In this document: piece after piece, positions 8,122 to 16,890 of the stretch
How the letters are laid out: each line of letters opens with the position of its first letter
How positions within the stretch are numbered: the first letter of the stretch is position 1
From: Lentzea albida
GTDB lineage: Bacteria; Actinomycetota; Actinomycetes; Mycobacteriales; Pseudonocardiaceae
DNA: 64,000 nucleotides
Direction of reading: 5' to 3'
Assembly: GCF_900111005.1 (NCBI RefSeq)
Contig: NZ_FOFV01000027.1
Span: 1-64,000 of the forward strand
Program-made: the position numbers and the translations under genes
Notes under the pieces: model-generated
What the model was told of the DNA's origin: nothing
What the model saw: the letters and a program-made list of their open reading frames with translations, nothing else
Database searches by the model: none

Positions 8122-10191
8122 ATGACGACCGGCGAACGGCTCACCTATCCGGCGGCGCGCACCGTGGACGCCCAGGACACCGTCCTGGACATCAGCTTCC
8201 CCGACCCCTACCGGTGGCTGGAGGACGACACCACCGAAACGGCGTCGTGGCAGGAAGAGCAGAACTCGCTCACCGACGCGTTCACCGACGGGTGGGCGCA
8301 CCTGGCCGCCCTGCGCGCCGCGGTCGACCAGCACGTCGCGGACGGCAACGGGTCGTCCAGCTGGATGGCCGACCAGGCGCCGCGGTACGCCGGGGGCCGC
8401 TGGTTCCGCCTCGACCGCGGCGCCGGCCCGGACTTCTCGGACCGTGCCGTCCTCGTGGTCTCGGAGGAAGCGGCGGGTCCGGGACGTGTGGTGTACGACC
8501 CGAACGACGACGGGGCCAGGAACGTCTCGTGGTTCAGCCCGTCGCCGGACGGCGGCACCGTCGCGCTCGGGGTGTGCGAGGACGGCTCCGAGCTCGCCGA
8601 GATCCGGTTGCTGGACACCGGATCCGGTGAACGCCTGGCTGACCGGATCCCGCAGCCGACGATGGGACCGATGGTCATGCCGCAGTGGCTGCCGGACAGT
8701 TCCGGGTTCTTCTACACGGCGGGTGACCTCACCTCCGAGTCGTTCGCCTTCCGGCCGTACTTCCACGCCCTCGGCGGCGAGCCCCCGGCCGAGCCCGAAC
8801 CCGTCGACGTCCCCCTCGGCGCCACCGTCCAGGTCGCCGCGGACGGCCGGCACGCCGTCGTGACCGCGGTCTGGCCGCTGCCGCAGTTCGTGTGCGACCT
8901 GCCGCAGCGCGACTGGCGACCGTTCGTCCGGGGACTCGACGTGTCGGTCGCCGGCGTCATCGACGGCGACCGGTACGTCGCGGTCACCAACCACGAAGCG
9001 CCACGCGGGCGGATCGTCGCGATCCCGTTCGACGGGTCCGACCCCTCCGACCCGGTCACCTGGCAGGAACTGGTGCCGCAGTCCGGCCGCGTGCTCAGCC
9101 ACGTCCGGCTGATCGGCGGCCACCTGGTGGTGACCGGCTCGGTGGACACCGAGGCACGCGCCTGGGTCTTCGACCGGGATGGGCGGGAGGTCGAGGAGGT
9201 GCCCCTGCCCGGCAGGGGAGCGCTGCCGCTCGACGCCATGCCGACCGCGGCGCTGGCCCCCGACGGCCACCCCGACGAGTTCGTGTTCCTGTTCTCCACG
9301 CCTACCACCTCACCGGGCCTGTACCGCTACCGCCTCGGCTCCGGCCGGGTGGACGTCCTGCAGGCGCCGCGCGCGGAGCTGCCGGGCGCCGAAGTCTCGT
9401 TGCGCTGGGCGAAGTCCGCCGACGGCACCGAGGTCCCGTACCACCTCGTGCTGCCGGACGGCGAGGACGGCACCCGTCCACTCCCGACGCTCATCACCGG
9501 TTACGGCGGCGGCCGGGTCGCGTGGCCCGCCCAGTGGCCCGGTCCGGTGGCGGCCTTCGTCGCGGCCGGCGGCGCACTGGCCATCTCCCACCAGCGCGGC
9601 GGCAGCGACCTCGGCTCCGACTGGGCCGACGCCGGGCGCGTCGGGAACAAGCAGAACAGCTACGACGACGTCTACGCGATCGCCGAGCACCTCACCACGA
9701 CCGGGGTGACGACGCCGGACCTCCTCGCCGTCACCGGCTGGAGCAACGGCGGCATCATGGCCGCGGTCGCGTTCACCCAGCGGCCGGACCTGTGGTCGGC
9801 GGTCGTGGCCCAGTGCCCGATCCTCGACGTCATCGCATGCCACCGGTACCCCTACGGCCGCTTCGCCGCCAAGGCGGAGTACGGCGACCTGGACGATCCG
9901 GACGACATCGCCCGCCTGGTGACGATGTCGCCGTACCACCTGTTGCGCGACGACGTGAAGTACCCGGCGCTGTACGTCCACGCGGGCGGAGCCGACGTCG
10001 CGTGCCCGCCGCAACCGATCCGCAAGTTCATCGCACGCCTGCAGGCCCGCGCGACGGCACCCGCGTTGCTGCGGGTCTGGGACGGTGTCGGGCACGGCAC
10101 GGCCAGCAGCCGGTCGGAAGGCGTCACCCACGCGACACACTGGCTCGCATTCCTGTTGCAGCGCTTCGGGATGGAGCCTCGCGTTACCTGA
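8122..10191 (+). CDS. prolyl oligopeptidase (S9A) family serine peptidase
   Basis: 689 residues, cytoplasmic (no signal peptide), the normal length for the S9A family. The N-terminus carries the family signature DPYRWLEDD, followed by a beta-propeller of about 350 residues that restricts access to short peptides. The C-terminal alpha/beta hydrolase domain has the nucleophile Ser in GWSNGG (about residue 548), the Asp in HAGGADVACP and the His in GVGHGTASS, so the triad is complete. It cleaves small peptides after proline or related residues. The start at ATG 8122 excludes a poor upstream extension. It converges with the flavoprotein gene at 10235. Confidence 0.9.
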   Translation: MTTGERLTYPAARTVDAQDTVLDISFPDPYRWLEDDTTETASWQEEQNSLTDAFTDGWAHLAALRAAVDQHVADGNGSSSWMADQAPRYAGGRWFRLDRGAGPDFSDRAVLVVSEEAAGPGRVVYDPNDDGARNVSWFSPSPDGGTVALGVCEDGSELAEIRLLDTGSGERLADRIPQPTMGPMVMPQWLPDSSGFFYTAGDLTSESFAFRPYFHALGGEPPAEPEPVDVPLGATVQVAADGRHAVVTAVWPLPQFVCDLPQRDWRPFVRGLDVSVAGVIDGDRYVAVTNHEAPRGRIVAIPFDGSDPSDPVTWQELVPQSGRVLSHVRLIGGHLVVTGSVDTEARAWVFDRDGREVEEVPLPGRGALPLDAMPTAALAPDGHPDEFVFLFSTPTTSPGLYRYRLGSGRVDVLQAPRAELPGAEVSLRWAKSADGTEVPYHLVLPDGEDGTRPLPTLITGYGGGRVAWPAQWPGPVAAFVAAGGALAISHQRGGSDLGSDWADAGRVGNKQNSYDDVYAIAEHLTTTGVTTPDLLAVTGWSNGGIMAAVAFTQRPDLWSAVVAQCPILDVIACHRYPYGRFAAKAEYGDLDDPDDIARLVTMSPYHLLRDDVKYPALYVHAGGADVACPPQPIRKFIARLQARATAPALLRVWDGVGHGTASSRSEGVTHATHWLAFLLQRFGMEPRVT

Positions 10192-10220
10192 CCGGGCACC
10201 GTCTCCGCAGCGCTGGACCT

Positions 10221-10234
10221 GCCGTGGCCACGGC
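10221..10234. terminator. 14-bp perfect palindrome between convergent genes
   Basis: GCCGTGGCCACGGC lies between the stop of the peptidase (10191) and the stop of the convergent flavoprotein gene (10235). It could form a short stem in either transcript, but there is no T-tract. A bidirectional terminator role is a guess from position. Confidence 0.3.
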
Positions 10235-11140
10235 TCAGCCACTCAGGAGGGCGTTGGCCACGGCGCGGCCGGAGAGCCAGGCCGTCTGCACGCGCGGGCG
10301 TCCGAACGCGTCTCCGCACAGCCACACCCGGCCGTCCCTCGCGTACGGGGCATCGGATCCCTTTTCCGGCTGGGCATAGGTCCACCGGTGCACCTCGACC
10401 TGTGGCGAGGCGGTGATGCCGAGCAGTTCTCCCACGGCCGCGGCGAGAACGGGACCGGCTTCGGCAGGGGCGTCCAGGTGTTCGGAGGCCAGTTCGGCGG
10501 TGGAGTGGGCCACGAGGACCGGTGCGGCGTCGCCGCGGCGATCACCGTCGTCGCACACGGTGGCGAGCACCGGGTGGTCGTTGACGAACGCGCCGTGGAG
10601 TCCGGTCCACGAGCGGGCCGGGTAGGTGAGGACCGCGGCGATCACCGGCCGCCAGCTCTGCGCGGCGGCGGCGGAGGCGATCGCCGGCGGCGGGGACAGC
10701 TTCAGGGCCTGGGGCCCGGGCATGGCCAGCACCACCGCGTCCGCGTCCTGGTCGACGGAGTCGACCGGGGTGGAGAGGCGGACGTCGAGTCCGTCGGCGA
10801 GGTCGGTGGCGAGGCTGCGCAGTCCGCCGGGTGCGGCCCAGCGCACGGGACCGCGCGCGTCCGTGCCCGCGGGGTAGACCCGCAAGGTGTCGGTCCAGGG
10901 ACGGGCGAGGCCCCGCGCCTGCCAGGACTCGGTCTGCGCGGCGAACGCGGGGTCGTCGGCGACCAGGTAGGCGGCACCGATGTCCGCGTAGCGGCCGTTG
11001 ATGCGCCGGCTGGCCAACCGCCCGCCCACGACACGGCCACGTTCGAGGACACGTACCCGTGCTCCTCCTTCTACCAGCGCACGTGCGCACGAGAGACCCG
11101 CTATGCCTGCCCCGACCACGATGACGTCCACAAAAGACAC
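10235..11140 (-). CDS. FAD-dependent amine-oxidase/renalase-like protein
   Basis: About 301 residues. The N-terminal dinucleotide-binding motif VVGAGIAGLSCARAL is followed by an acidic residue in VRVLERG, and by GGRLASRR, the second motif of the renalase/amine-oxidase family. The C-terminus has the typical VWLCGDAFG...TAWLSGRAVANALL, closing the FAD site. Proteins of this size (about 300-330 aa) are renalase-like and oxidise dihydronicotinamide isomers or unknown substrates; the actual substrate here is unknown. GTG 11140 and GTG 11131 are both possible starts, neither with a clear ribosome site. Confidence 0.8.
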   Translation of the reverse strand: MSFVDVIVVGAGIAGLSCARALVEGGARVRVLERGRVVGGRLASRRINGRYADIGAAYLVADDPAFAAQTESWQARGLARPWTDTLRVYPAGTDARGPVRWAAPGGLRSLATDLADGLDVRLSTPVDSVDQDADAVVLAMPGPQALKLSPPPAIASAAAAQSWRPVIAAVLTYPARSWTGLHGAFVNDHPVLATVCDDGDRRGDAAPVLVAHSTAELASEHLDAPAEAGPVLAAAVGELLGITASPQVEVHRWTYAQPEKGSDAPYARDGRVWLCGDAFGRPRVQTAWLSGRAVANALLSG

Positions 11141-11240
11141 ATTAAGTGCGGCGCAGTCGGGAGACAGAACGGCGGCGCCGCTTCGGAACCCCGGTGAGCC
11201 TGATCGGAAGAACCAGGCCACCGGGTGTCCGGGCTCGTGG

Positions 11241-12086
11241 TCAGGACGTGCGCTGGTAGTCCTCCCAGGTCCGGATCGGGATCCGGGGCCCGTCGTCGGG
11301 GCGGTGGTTGGCGAGGCCGTTGAAGCCGAGGTAGTAGTCACCGACCTGGTTCTGGGCCTGGGTGGCCTGGTCGGTGTCGTTGATCGCCACGGCGTGGATG
11401 TGCCACGGCCAGTCGCCCTGCGACGGGCTGCGGACCCACGCGGCGAAGCCGACCTGGCGCAGCGCACGGGCGGCGGCGGTGCGGGTGGTGGCGGACATGC
11501 CGTCGACGTTGATGTCCAGGGCGCCGCCGCCGTCGTGGGTGCCTGCGGAGGTCGGGTCGCCGCCGGGGTTGTACGAGCCCTGCGACAGCACGAGGCGACG
11601 TCCCAGCAGGCGTTCGGCCTCGGTGAGCATCGCCTGGGTGCGGGTGTTGACGACGTACCCGTCACGCTGCACCTTCGAGCCCGGCTTGAGCACGTGGGAC
11701 ACGGTGAACCGGTTCTGCCCGAGCGTGGCCAGCGAACTCGCGCCGGGCAGCCCGTTCGCGGCCAGCCCGGTGTAGCCGAGCGAACGCTGGTAGGCCGCGT
11801 ACGCCGTGATGGTCGTGGTGCCGAAGTAGCCGTCGACCCAGCGGGCGTCCAGCAGGTTGCGTGCCTGGAGAGCCCGCTCGACGGCCAGCACGGAGTCCTT
11901 GGCACCGGGGGTCAGCGTGTCGTCCGCGCGCCGGGGATCGATCTGGGCGGCCAGGACGGTGGCTTCCATGTCGACGACCGGCAGCGCTGCGGCTGAAGCC
12001 TGCGTCGTGCTCAGCGTCAGGCAGCCCAGGACGGCGAAGGCCGCCAGCGCCGCGGTGCCGCTCCGGGTCTTCATATTTGGCTTCAT
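11241..12086 (-). CDS. secreted peptidoglycan peptidase (PG-binding + M15-like)
   Basis: 281 residues with a Sec signal peptide (MKTRSGTAALAAF...QASAA; cleavage around residue 33). Next comes a PG_binding_1-like helical domain (VERALQARNLLDARWVDGYFG) and a C-terminal zinc peptidase domain. His and Asp in GTHDGGGALDINV and the His pair in WPWHIHAV match the M15 H-x(6)-D ... H metal site. It probably trims cell-wall peptides outside the membrane. Start ATG 12086 is chosen over ATG 12074; both keep the signal peptide. It lies downstream of the TetR gene with a 124-bp gap. Confidence 0.8.
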   Translation of the reverse strand: MKPNMKTRSGTAALAAFAVLGCLTLSTTQASAAALPVVDMEATVLAAQIDPRRADDTLTPGAKDSVLAVERALQARNLLDARWVDGYFGTTTITAYAAYQRSLGYTGLAANGLPGASSLATLGQNRFTVSHVLKPGSKVQRDGYVVNTRTQAMLTEAERLLGRRLVLSQGSYNPGGDPTSAGTHDGGGALDINVDGMSATTRTAAARALRQVGFAAWVRSPSQGDWPWHIHAVAINDTDQATQAQNQVGDYYLGFNGLANHRPDDGPRIPIRTWEDYQRTS

Positions 12087-12210
12087 GCGGTCTTTTTCCG
12101 TTCGGTCGAGCTCGTTGCGCGATGGGACAACGCGAGCGCGGTGTCCATGGACGAGGCTCGGACATCGCGCTGACAAAGCTCTGACACGACGGTTGCACTG
12201 GCTCCCGAGA

Positions 12211-12864
12211 TCAGTCCTTCCGCTTGGACGAACGAACGCCGCGTGCGGTGACGGCCGCCGGGTAGTCCATACCGGACCCGAGGAGGTCGAACACCTGCCC
12301 GTACAGCTCCGATGCGGACCGCGACGGTTCGTGGTGGCGCCGGGCGTCGACTGCGGCGGGAGCGGCGCAGAGCGCGACGGCGGCGACGAGTCCGGGGCGC
12401 GGGTCCGTGGCGGGCTCGACACCCATCCGCCCGGCGATCAGCTCCGCCACCTCGGACGTCCGTGCGGTGCTGTGCTCGGCGGCCGCGGCTCGGAGCGCCG
12501 GGTTGCCCGCGATGAGGGTCTGCAGTTGGTGGAAGCGGAAAGCGTCGCAGTTCTCGTCGGCTTCGTAAGCGGTCAGCACTTCGACGACCGCGTTGCGCAT
12601 CGCGGTCATCGCCGGCTCGTCGGCGGGGCGGGACCGCAGCGCTTCGACCATGGCGTCGTGTTGCTCGGTCAGCACCGACAGCGCCGCGTCCTCCTTCGAG
12701 GCGAAGTAGCGGTGGAAGGTCCGCGCGGACATCTCCACGGCTGCGGCGATCTGGTCGACGGTCGTGGCGGCGAAACCCTGCTGTGCGAAGAGTTCGTACG
12801 CCGCGTCGACCAGTGCTTGGCGGGTGCGGACCTTCTTGCGCTCGCGCAGCCCGGGAGTGCTCAT
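12211..12864 (-). CDS. TetR-family transcriptional regulator
   Basis: 217 residues. The N-terminal helix-turn-helix (ALVDAAYELFAQQGFAATTVDQIAAAVEMSARTFHRYF region, about residues 15-60) is classic TetR, and the remainder is a helical ligand-binding domain. It is transcribed divergently from the reductase fusion at 12955, with two palindromes in the 90-bp gap. The likely target is therefore that gene and its own promoter. The effector is unknown. Confidence 0.9.
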   Translation of the reverse strand: MSTPGLRERKKVRTRQALVDAAYELFAQQGFAATTVDQIAAAVEMSARTFHRYFASKEDAALSVLTEQHDAMVEALRSRPADEPAMTAMRNAVVEVLTAYEADENCDAFRFHQLQTLIAGNPALRAAAAEHSTARTSEVAELIAGRMGVEPATDPRPGLVAAVALCAAPAAVDARRHHEPSRSASELYGQVFDLLGSGMDYPAAVTARGVRSSKRKD

Positions 12865-12909
12865 GGGCCAACCTTACTGGAGTTCGAGCGATCGAGTCAC
12901 ATACTGTCG

Positions 12910-12943
12910 TTTGTCTCATTGCGACAAATGTCAGACTCTGACA
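12910..12943. promoter_or_regulatory. candidate TetR operator: two adjoining inverted repeats
   Basis: TTTGTC (12910-12915) and GACAAA (12923-12928) form an inverted repeat with a 7-bp spacer. Immediately after it, TGTCAGA-C-TCTGACA (12929-12943) is a perfect 7-bp-arm palindrome. Both sit between the divergent TetR gene and the reductase fusion, just upstream of the preferred ATG at 12955. Position and symmetry fit a TetR-type operator. Confidence 0.65.
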
Positions 12944-12954
12944 CTATCGCCGTC

Positions 12955-14427
12955 ATGAGTCGGATGACGCGCAACTCCACCGCTTTCTGGAACCTCCACA
13001 AGCAGGGTGCGCGCTTGCAGAAGGTCCTGTTCCGCTCCACCGGGGGGCGACTGGGCGCGACGTTCCTCGGCGCTCCGGTGCTGTTGCTCGACCACGTAGG
13101 GCGTCGCAGCGGCGAGCACCGCACCAACCCGTTGATCTACCTCGACGGCGAACCCGGCCTGGTCGTCGTCGCGTCCAAGGGCGGGTCCGACACGCATCCC
13201 GCCTGGTTCCACAACCTGATGGCCATGCCGGTCACCGAGGTGGAGCTGCCAGGAGGGATTCGCCGCCGTGTTCGTCCCCGCGTGGCCTCCGATGCCGAAC
13301 GTGCCGTCCTGTGGCCGCGCCTCGTCGAGGTCTTCCCGTCCTATGAGGACTACGCCGGTCACACCGACAGGGAGATCCCGGTGGTCGTGCTCGAACCTGT
13401 CGCCCGCCCCGTCCAGCGGGCTGTCGTGCAGCGCGACTACGGCGTCGCCGACGCGGTGCTGGCGTACTCGGCGGCGCACCCGGTCGAGGAACCGTCCCCG
13501 ACCCAGGTCCGCATCGAGGTGCACGCGGCATCCGTCAACCCCATCGACTGGCAGATGATCGAAGGTCACCGCCGCCTGATCGCGAAGCGCACGTTCCCGT
13601 TCGTCCCGCTGTTCGACCTCGCCGGAGTCGTGACCGCCGTCGGCAGCGAGGTCACCCGGCTGAAGGTGGGCGACCGCGTGCACGCCGACAACAAGCTCCA
13701 CGGCGGCGGCGCCGGCGAACACGTGAACGTCGAAGAGGACTTGGTCAGCGCGATCCCCGCGGGGCTGAGCTTCGCCGAGGCCGCCGCCGTGCCGCTGGCC
13801 GCCCAGACCGCCCTGCTGGCTCTGGACAAGGCGCGGATCGGCGCCGGCAGCCGCGTGGTCGTGATCGGCGCGTCGGGTGGCGTCGGCACCTACGCCGTCC
13901 AGATCGCGAGGGTCCTCGGCGCACACGTCACCGCGGTCAGCAGTGGACGCAACGAGGCGTTCGTCCGCGAACTCGGCGCGCACGACGTCGTCGACCACAC
14001 CGCGGGCCGCTATGACGCCGCCGTGTCCGCCGCTTCCGCGGACGCGGTGCTCGACTTCGTCGGCGGCCGCGAGCAGTGGGTGGCCGCCCGGAACGTCCTC
14101 GCCGACGGAGGCCGGTTCGTCACGGTCTCCCGCGACGAGGACGACCGGATCACGGCCGGAGCCGCGCTGCGCCTGAGCGTGACGATCCTGGCCCGGAAGG
14201 TGAAGTCCTTGGTGGGCAGGAGGATCGCCTACGTCCCGGTCTTCCTCGACGCGTCGCGCGAGCTCCTCGACCGCGTGGACCGGATGGTGGAGGCCGGGCA
14301 GGTCCGCGTGCACATCGACCGGACCTACGGGTTCTCCCGTGACGGGGTGGTCGCAGCGCTGGAGCACAGCAAGAACGGCCGCACGGTGGGGAAGGTGGTC
14401 GTGCAGATCATCGACGACGAGGCGTGA
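12955..14427 (+). CDS. fusion: deazaflavin-dependent nitroreductase + quinone-type MDR reductase
   Basis: About 490 residues. Residues 1-150 are a DDN-like split-barrel domain (LLLDHVGRRSGEHRTNPLIYLDG, ASKGGSDTHPAWFHNLMA), a family using the deazaflavin F420. Residues from about 155 are a zinc-independent medium-chain reductase with NADPH motif IGASGGVGTYAVQIA and the quinone-oxidoreductase entry PIDWQMIEG and FDLAGVVTAVG. The two are normally separate proteins, so this is a gene fusion that may couple F420 and NADPH chemistry on the same substrate. ATG 12955 lies past the palindromes; ATG 12928 lies inside them and is less likely. Divergent TetR control is probable. Confidence 0.8.
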   Translation: MSRMTRNSTAFWNLHKQGARLQKVLFRSTGGRLGATFLGAPVLLLDHVGRRSGEHRTNPLIYLDGEPGLVVVASKGGSDTHPAWFHNLMAMPVTEVELPGGIRRRVRPRVASDAERAVLWPRLVEVFPSYEDYAGHTDREIPVVVLEPVARPVQRAVVQRDYGVADAVLAYSAAHPVEEPSPTQVRIEVHAASVNPIDWQMIEGHRRLIAKRTFPFVPLFDLAGVVTAVGSEVTRLKVGDRVHADNKLHGGGAGEHVNVEEDLVSAIPAGLSFAEAAAVPLAAQTALLALDKARIGAGSRVVVIGASGGVGTYAVQIARVLGAHVTAVSSGRNEAFVRELGAHDVVDHTAGRYDAAVSAASADAVLDFVGGREQWVAARNVLADGGRFVTVSRDEDDRITAGAALRLSVTILARKVKSLVGRRIAYVPVFLDASRELLDRVDRMVEAGQVRVHIDRTYGFSRDGVVAALEHSKNGRTVGKVVVQIIDDEA

Positions 14428-14505
14428 GCGACGCGGTTCGAAAGCCTCTATTGCTTCAGTGTTGACCAAAATCAAGCCGTACCGGTGTCGCGTCCCGGTA
14501 TGTCT

Positions 14506-15531
14506 TCAGTCTTCGTCCGACATCAGCGCTGAGCCGGCAGGAGCACGGCCCTTTCGCTGCGGGCGAAGAGAGGTGCGGAACTCCCGCGGCGATATGCCGA
14601 CAACGCGCCGAAAAGCAGTGCTGAAAGCACTTTCGGACCGATATCCGGTGGTCTCTGCGATGGCTGCGAGGGAGTCCTCGGTGTGCAGTGCGGCACGCGC
14701 CAGCTGCATCCGCCACTCGATGAGGTAGTCCAGAGGCGGCCTTCCGACCTTGCCTCGGAAGGCCGCGGCGAAGGCCGACCGCGACATCATCGCAATTCTT
14801 GCCAGTTCCTCCAGTGTCCAGCGCCGGCCCGGTTCGGCGTGCATGGCTCGCAACGCTGCGCCGATCCCGTCGTCGGCCACCGAGGCCAGCCATCCCAGCG
14901 GCCCGTGCGACAAACCGGCGTGCGACCTCAGCATCTGCACGAGAAGGATTTGGGCAACGTGCTCGAGAACAAGAGATCGGCCCACCTTCTGCCTCTCCAT
15001 CTCGTGGATCAGGAGGGTGACGATGTTCCAGAGCAACCTTTCGTCGGTGTCCCCTGCTTTGACGAGCGTGACTGTGGGGAGCGAGGAGAACAGGGCTGAC
15101 GAATCGGAATCCGGAAACTCGAAGTCGACGCTGCACATGTACGTCGCGGAGTCCTGAGAAGTCGTGTTTCTGCTCGCGGAGGAACTCTCGGGCAGCAGCC
15201 CGTCCGGGTTGCGGTTCCGGGCCGCTTCGACCGAGCTGCCGAGACCGTAGGGCGGTGGGTTCCCGAGGAGGAAGAAGTCGCCTTTGGCCAGGCGAAGAGC
15301 TTCCAGTCCGTCGATGCACAGCCAGCACTCGCCCTCCACCACGACGCCGAGCTTGATGTGGGGGAAGGGGGAGTACCGAACTGCCCACGGTGCCTCCGCG
15401 CGGAGCGGGACGGGAGCGACCGTCCGGGGCCGGGCGAGCGCCAGGACGTCCCGGATGGGGTCGTGGGCATCGAGGGCGATCTCGGTGCTGGACGATCGAT
15501 AAGGATTACTGGACTCCACGTTATGGAACAT
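14506..15531 (-). CDS. AraC-family transcriptional regulator
   Basis: 341 residues. An N-terminal cupin-like sensor domain (residues about 25-200, AraC_binding-type, with GVVVEGECWLCIDG and GDFFLLGNPP) is followed by a C-terminal double helix-turn-helix from about 245 (WTLEELARIAMMSRSAFAAAF and IAETTGYRSESAFSTAFRR). The whole-protein layout is that of activators next to oxidoreductases. It is divergent from the aldo/keto reductase at 15625 with 93 bp between starts, and so is probably its regulator. Its end converges on the fusion gene at 14427. Confidence 0.9.
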   Translation of the reverse strand: MFHNVESSNPYRSSSTEIALDAHDPIRDVLALARPRTVAPVPLRAEAPWAVRYSPFPHIKLGVVVEGECWLCIDGLEALRLAKGDFFLLGNPPPYGLGSSVEAARNRNPDGLLPESSSASRNTTSQDSATYMCSVDFEFPDSDSSALFSSLPTVTLVKAGDTDERLLWNIVTLLIHEMERQKVGRSLVLEHVAQILLVQMLRSHAGLSHGPLGWLASVADDGIGAALRAMHAEPGRRWTLEELARIAMMSRSAFAAAFRGKVGRPPLDYLIEWRMQLARAALHTEDSLAAIAETTGYRSESAFSTAFRRVVGISPREFRTSLRPQRKGRAPAGSALMSDED

Positions 15532-15624
15532 ACGCCCAGTGGCCGCAACGATGGATGTCAGGCGGCAGAAGCTGCGCGGCGCGAGGGTGCCTTCGTGCCG
15601 GATCAAGGCGAGGAGCGAGGACAT

Positions 15625-16635
15625 ATGCGATACCGATTTCTGGGCAGCTCGGGGCTGCGGGTGTCGGAACTGTCGCTGGGGACGGGGAACTTCGGCGTGG
15701 GCTGGGGGCACGGGGCGCAGGCGCCCGAGTCCAAGGCGATGTACGACACCTACAGGGAGGCGGGAGGGAACTTCATCGACACCGCCTCCAACTACCAGGC
15801 GGGGGACGCCGAGGAATACCTCTCGGACATCATCGCCTCGGATCGCGAGGACATCGTTCTTTCGACGAAGTACACCATGGGGTCCACCGCGGCCAGTGGC
15901 TTGCAGATGACCGGCAACAGCCGCAAGGCGATGGTCCAGTCCCTGGAGCAGAGTCTGCGTCGCCTGCGCACCGACCGGGTGGACGTGTTCTGGGCCCATG
16001 TGGCCGACGAATCCACACCGATTGAAGAAATCCTGCGGGCCTTCGACGACCTGACGTCCGCCGGCAAGATTCTGTATGCCGGTTTGTGCAACTTTCCCGC
16101 ATGGCGCGTGGCGACGGGGATGACCGTGGCGCGGCATCACGGCTGGGCGCCTCCCGTCGCGATCCAGATCGAGTACAGCCTCGTCGAGCGCAGCGCGGAC
16201 CGGGAGCTGATGCCGATGGCGGCAGCTTTCGGCCTGGGCGTGCTGGGGTTCACGCCGCTCGGCGGCGGTCTTCTGACGGGCAAGTACCGGCGCGGCGGAA
16301 CAGGGCGCGCGCAGAGCTCGATCAGCCAGTTCCTGCACAGGGAGGACGATCCCGCCAAGTCGAAGGTGCTGGACGCCGTCGAAAGCGTCGCCGCTGACCT
16401 CGACACGACTCCGGAGCGCGTGGCCATCAAGTGGTCGATGTGGAAAGGGGTGATCCCCATCATCGGCCCGAGGAGCGTGGACCAGCTGACGTCGAACCTC
16501 GCGGCCACCGAGCTGGAGATCCCATCGCACAGGCTCGAATGGCTGGACGAGGTGAGCGCACCTCAGCTGGGACACCCGCACGGACTGTGGTCGGCGTTCG
16601 AACGAGCCGAGAAGAACCGGTTCACCCGACCATGA
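15625..16635 (+). CDS. aldo/keto reductase
   Basis: 336 residues with the complete NADPH-dependent (beta/alpha)8 signature. The N-terminal MRYRFLGSSGLRVSELSLGTGNFG is followed by the catalytic Asp/Tyr region (NFIDTASNYQAGDAEEYL), the Lys in VLSTKY, the His in VFWAHV, and a C-terminal IIGPRSVDQLTSNLAA cofactor loop. It reduces aldehydes or ketones; the substrate is unknown. A GAGGAGCGAGGA ribosome site precedes ATG 15625. It is probably controlled by the divergent AraC gene. Confidence 0.9.
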   Translation: MRYRFLGSSGLRVSELSLGTGNFGVGWGHGAQAPESKAMYDTYREAGGNFIDTASNYQAGDAEEYLSDIIASDREDIVLSTKYTMGSTAASGLQMTGNSRKAMVQSLEQSLRRLRTDRVDVFWAHVADESTPIEEILRAFDDLTSAGKILYAGLCNFPAWRVATGMTVARHHGWAPPVAIQIEYSLVERSADRELMPMAAAFGLGVLGFTPLGGGLLTGKYRRGGTGRAQSSISQFLHREDDPAKSKVLDAVESVAADLDTTPERVAIKWSMWKGVIPIIGPRSVDQLTSNLAATELEIPSHRLEWLDEVSAPQLGHPHGLWSAFERAEKNRFTRP

Positions 16636-16668
16636 CGACCGTGCCGTCGTGCTCGCGAGGTTGTAGAG

Positions 16669-16698
16669 TGTCGAATTGAAGAATTCTTCAATTCGACA
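16669..16698. promoter_or_regulatory. 30-bp perfect palindrome, ArsR-type operator
   Basis: Bases 16669-16698 read identically on both strands: a 15-bp arm TGTCGAATTGAAGAA and its exact complement, with no spacer. The core AATTGAAGAATTCTTCAATT is strikingly AT-rich for this genome and sits 13 bp before the first gene of the small-protein/ArsR/SulP operon. This is the expected place and form for autoregulation by the ArsR protein. Confidence 0.85.
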
Positions 16699-16710
16699 GG
16701 TTGTGGACAC

Positions 16711-16887
16711 ATGGGTGAGTTCGAGGACAACCTGCACCGCCGGCTCGAGCAGGCCGAGCGGGCGGTGTGTCTCGCCGTGGAGCAGCAGGACGATTACGGC
16801 GCCGAGGTGCACCGCGCCGACCTCGCCAACCTGCGACGCCTGGCGGGCGAGCACGGCGTGGCCGTCACCGTGCCCGAGGAGGGCTGA
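16711..16887 (+). CDS. small protein, 58 aa, first gene of the ArsR-SulP operon
   Basis: An ATG at 16711 opens a 58-residue reading frame (MGEFEDNLHRRLEQAERAV ... EHGVAVTVPEEG) that stops at 16887, 3 bp before the ArsR start. It is a charged, mostly helical peptide with no membrane segment. Its place directly behind the palindromic operator and ahead of ArsR argues that it is real and co-transcribed. Function unknown; it could be an accessory or small regulator of the transporter. Confidence 0.7.
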   Translation: MGEFEDNLHRRLEQAERAVCLAVEQQDDYGAEVHRADLANLRRLAGEHGVAVTVPEEG

Positions 16888-16890
16888 GCG

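Noticed and set aside
12928-12954. ATG 12928 as start of the reductase fusion
   Set aside because: It lies within the palindromes; the ATG at 12955 leaves the operator untranslated.
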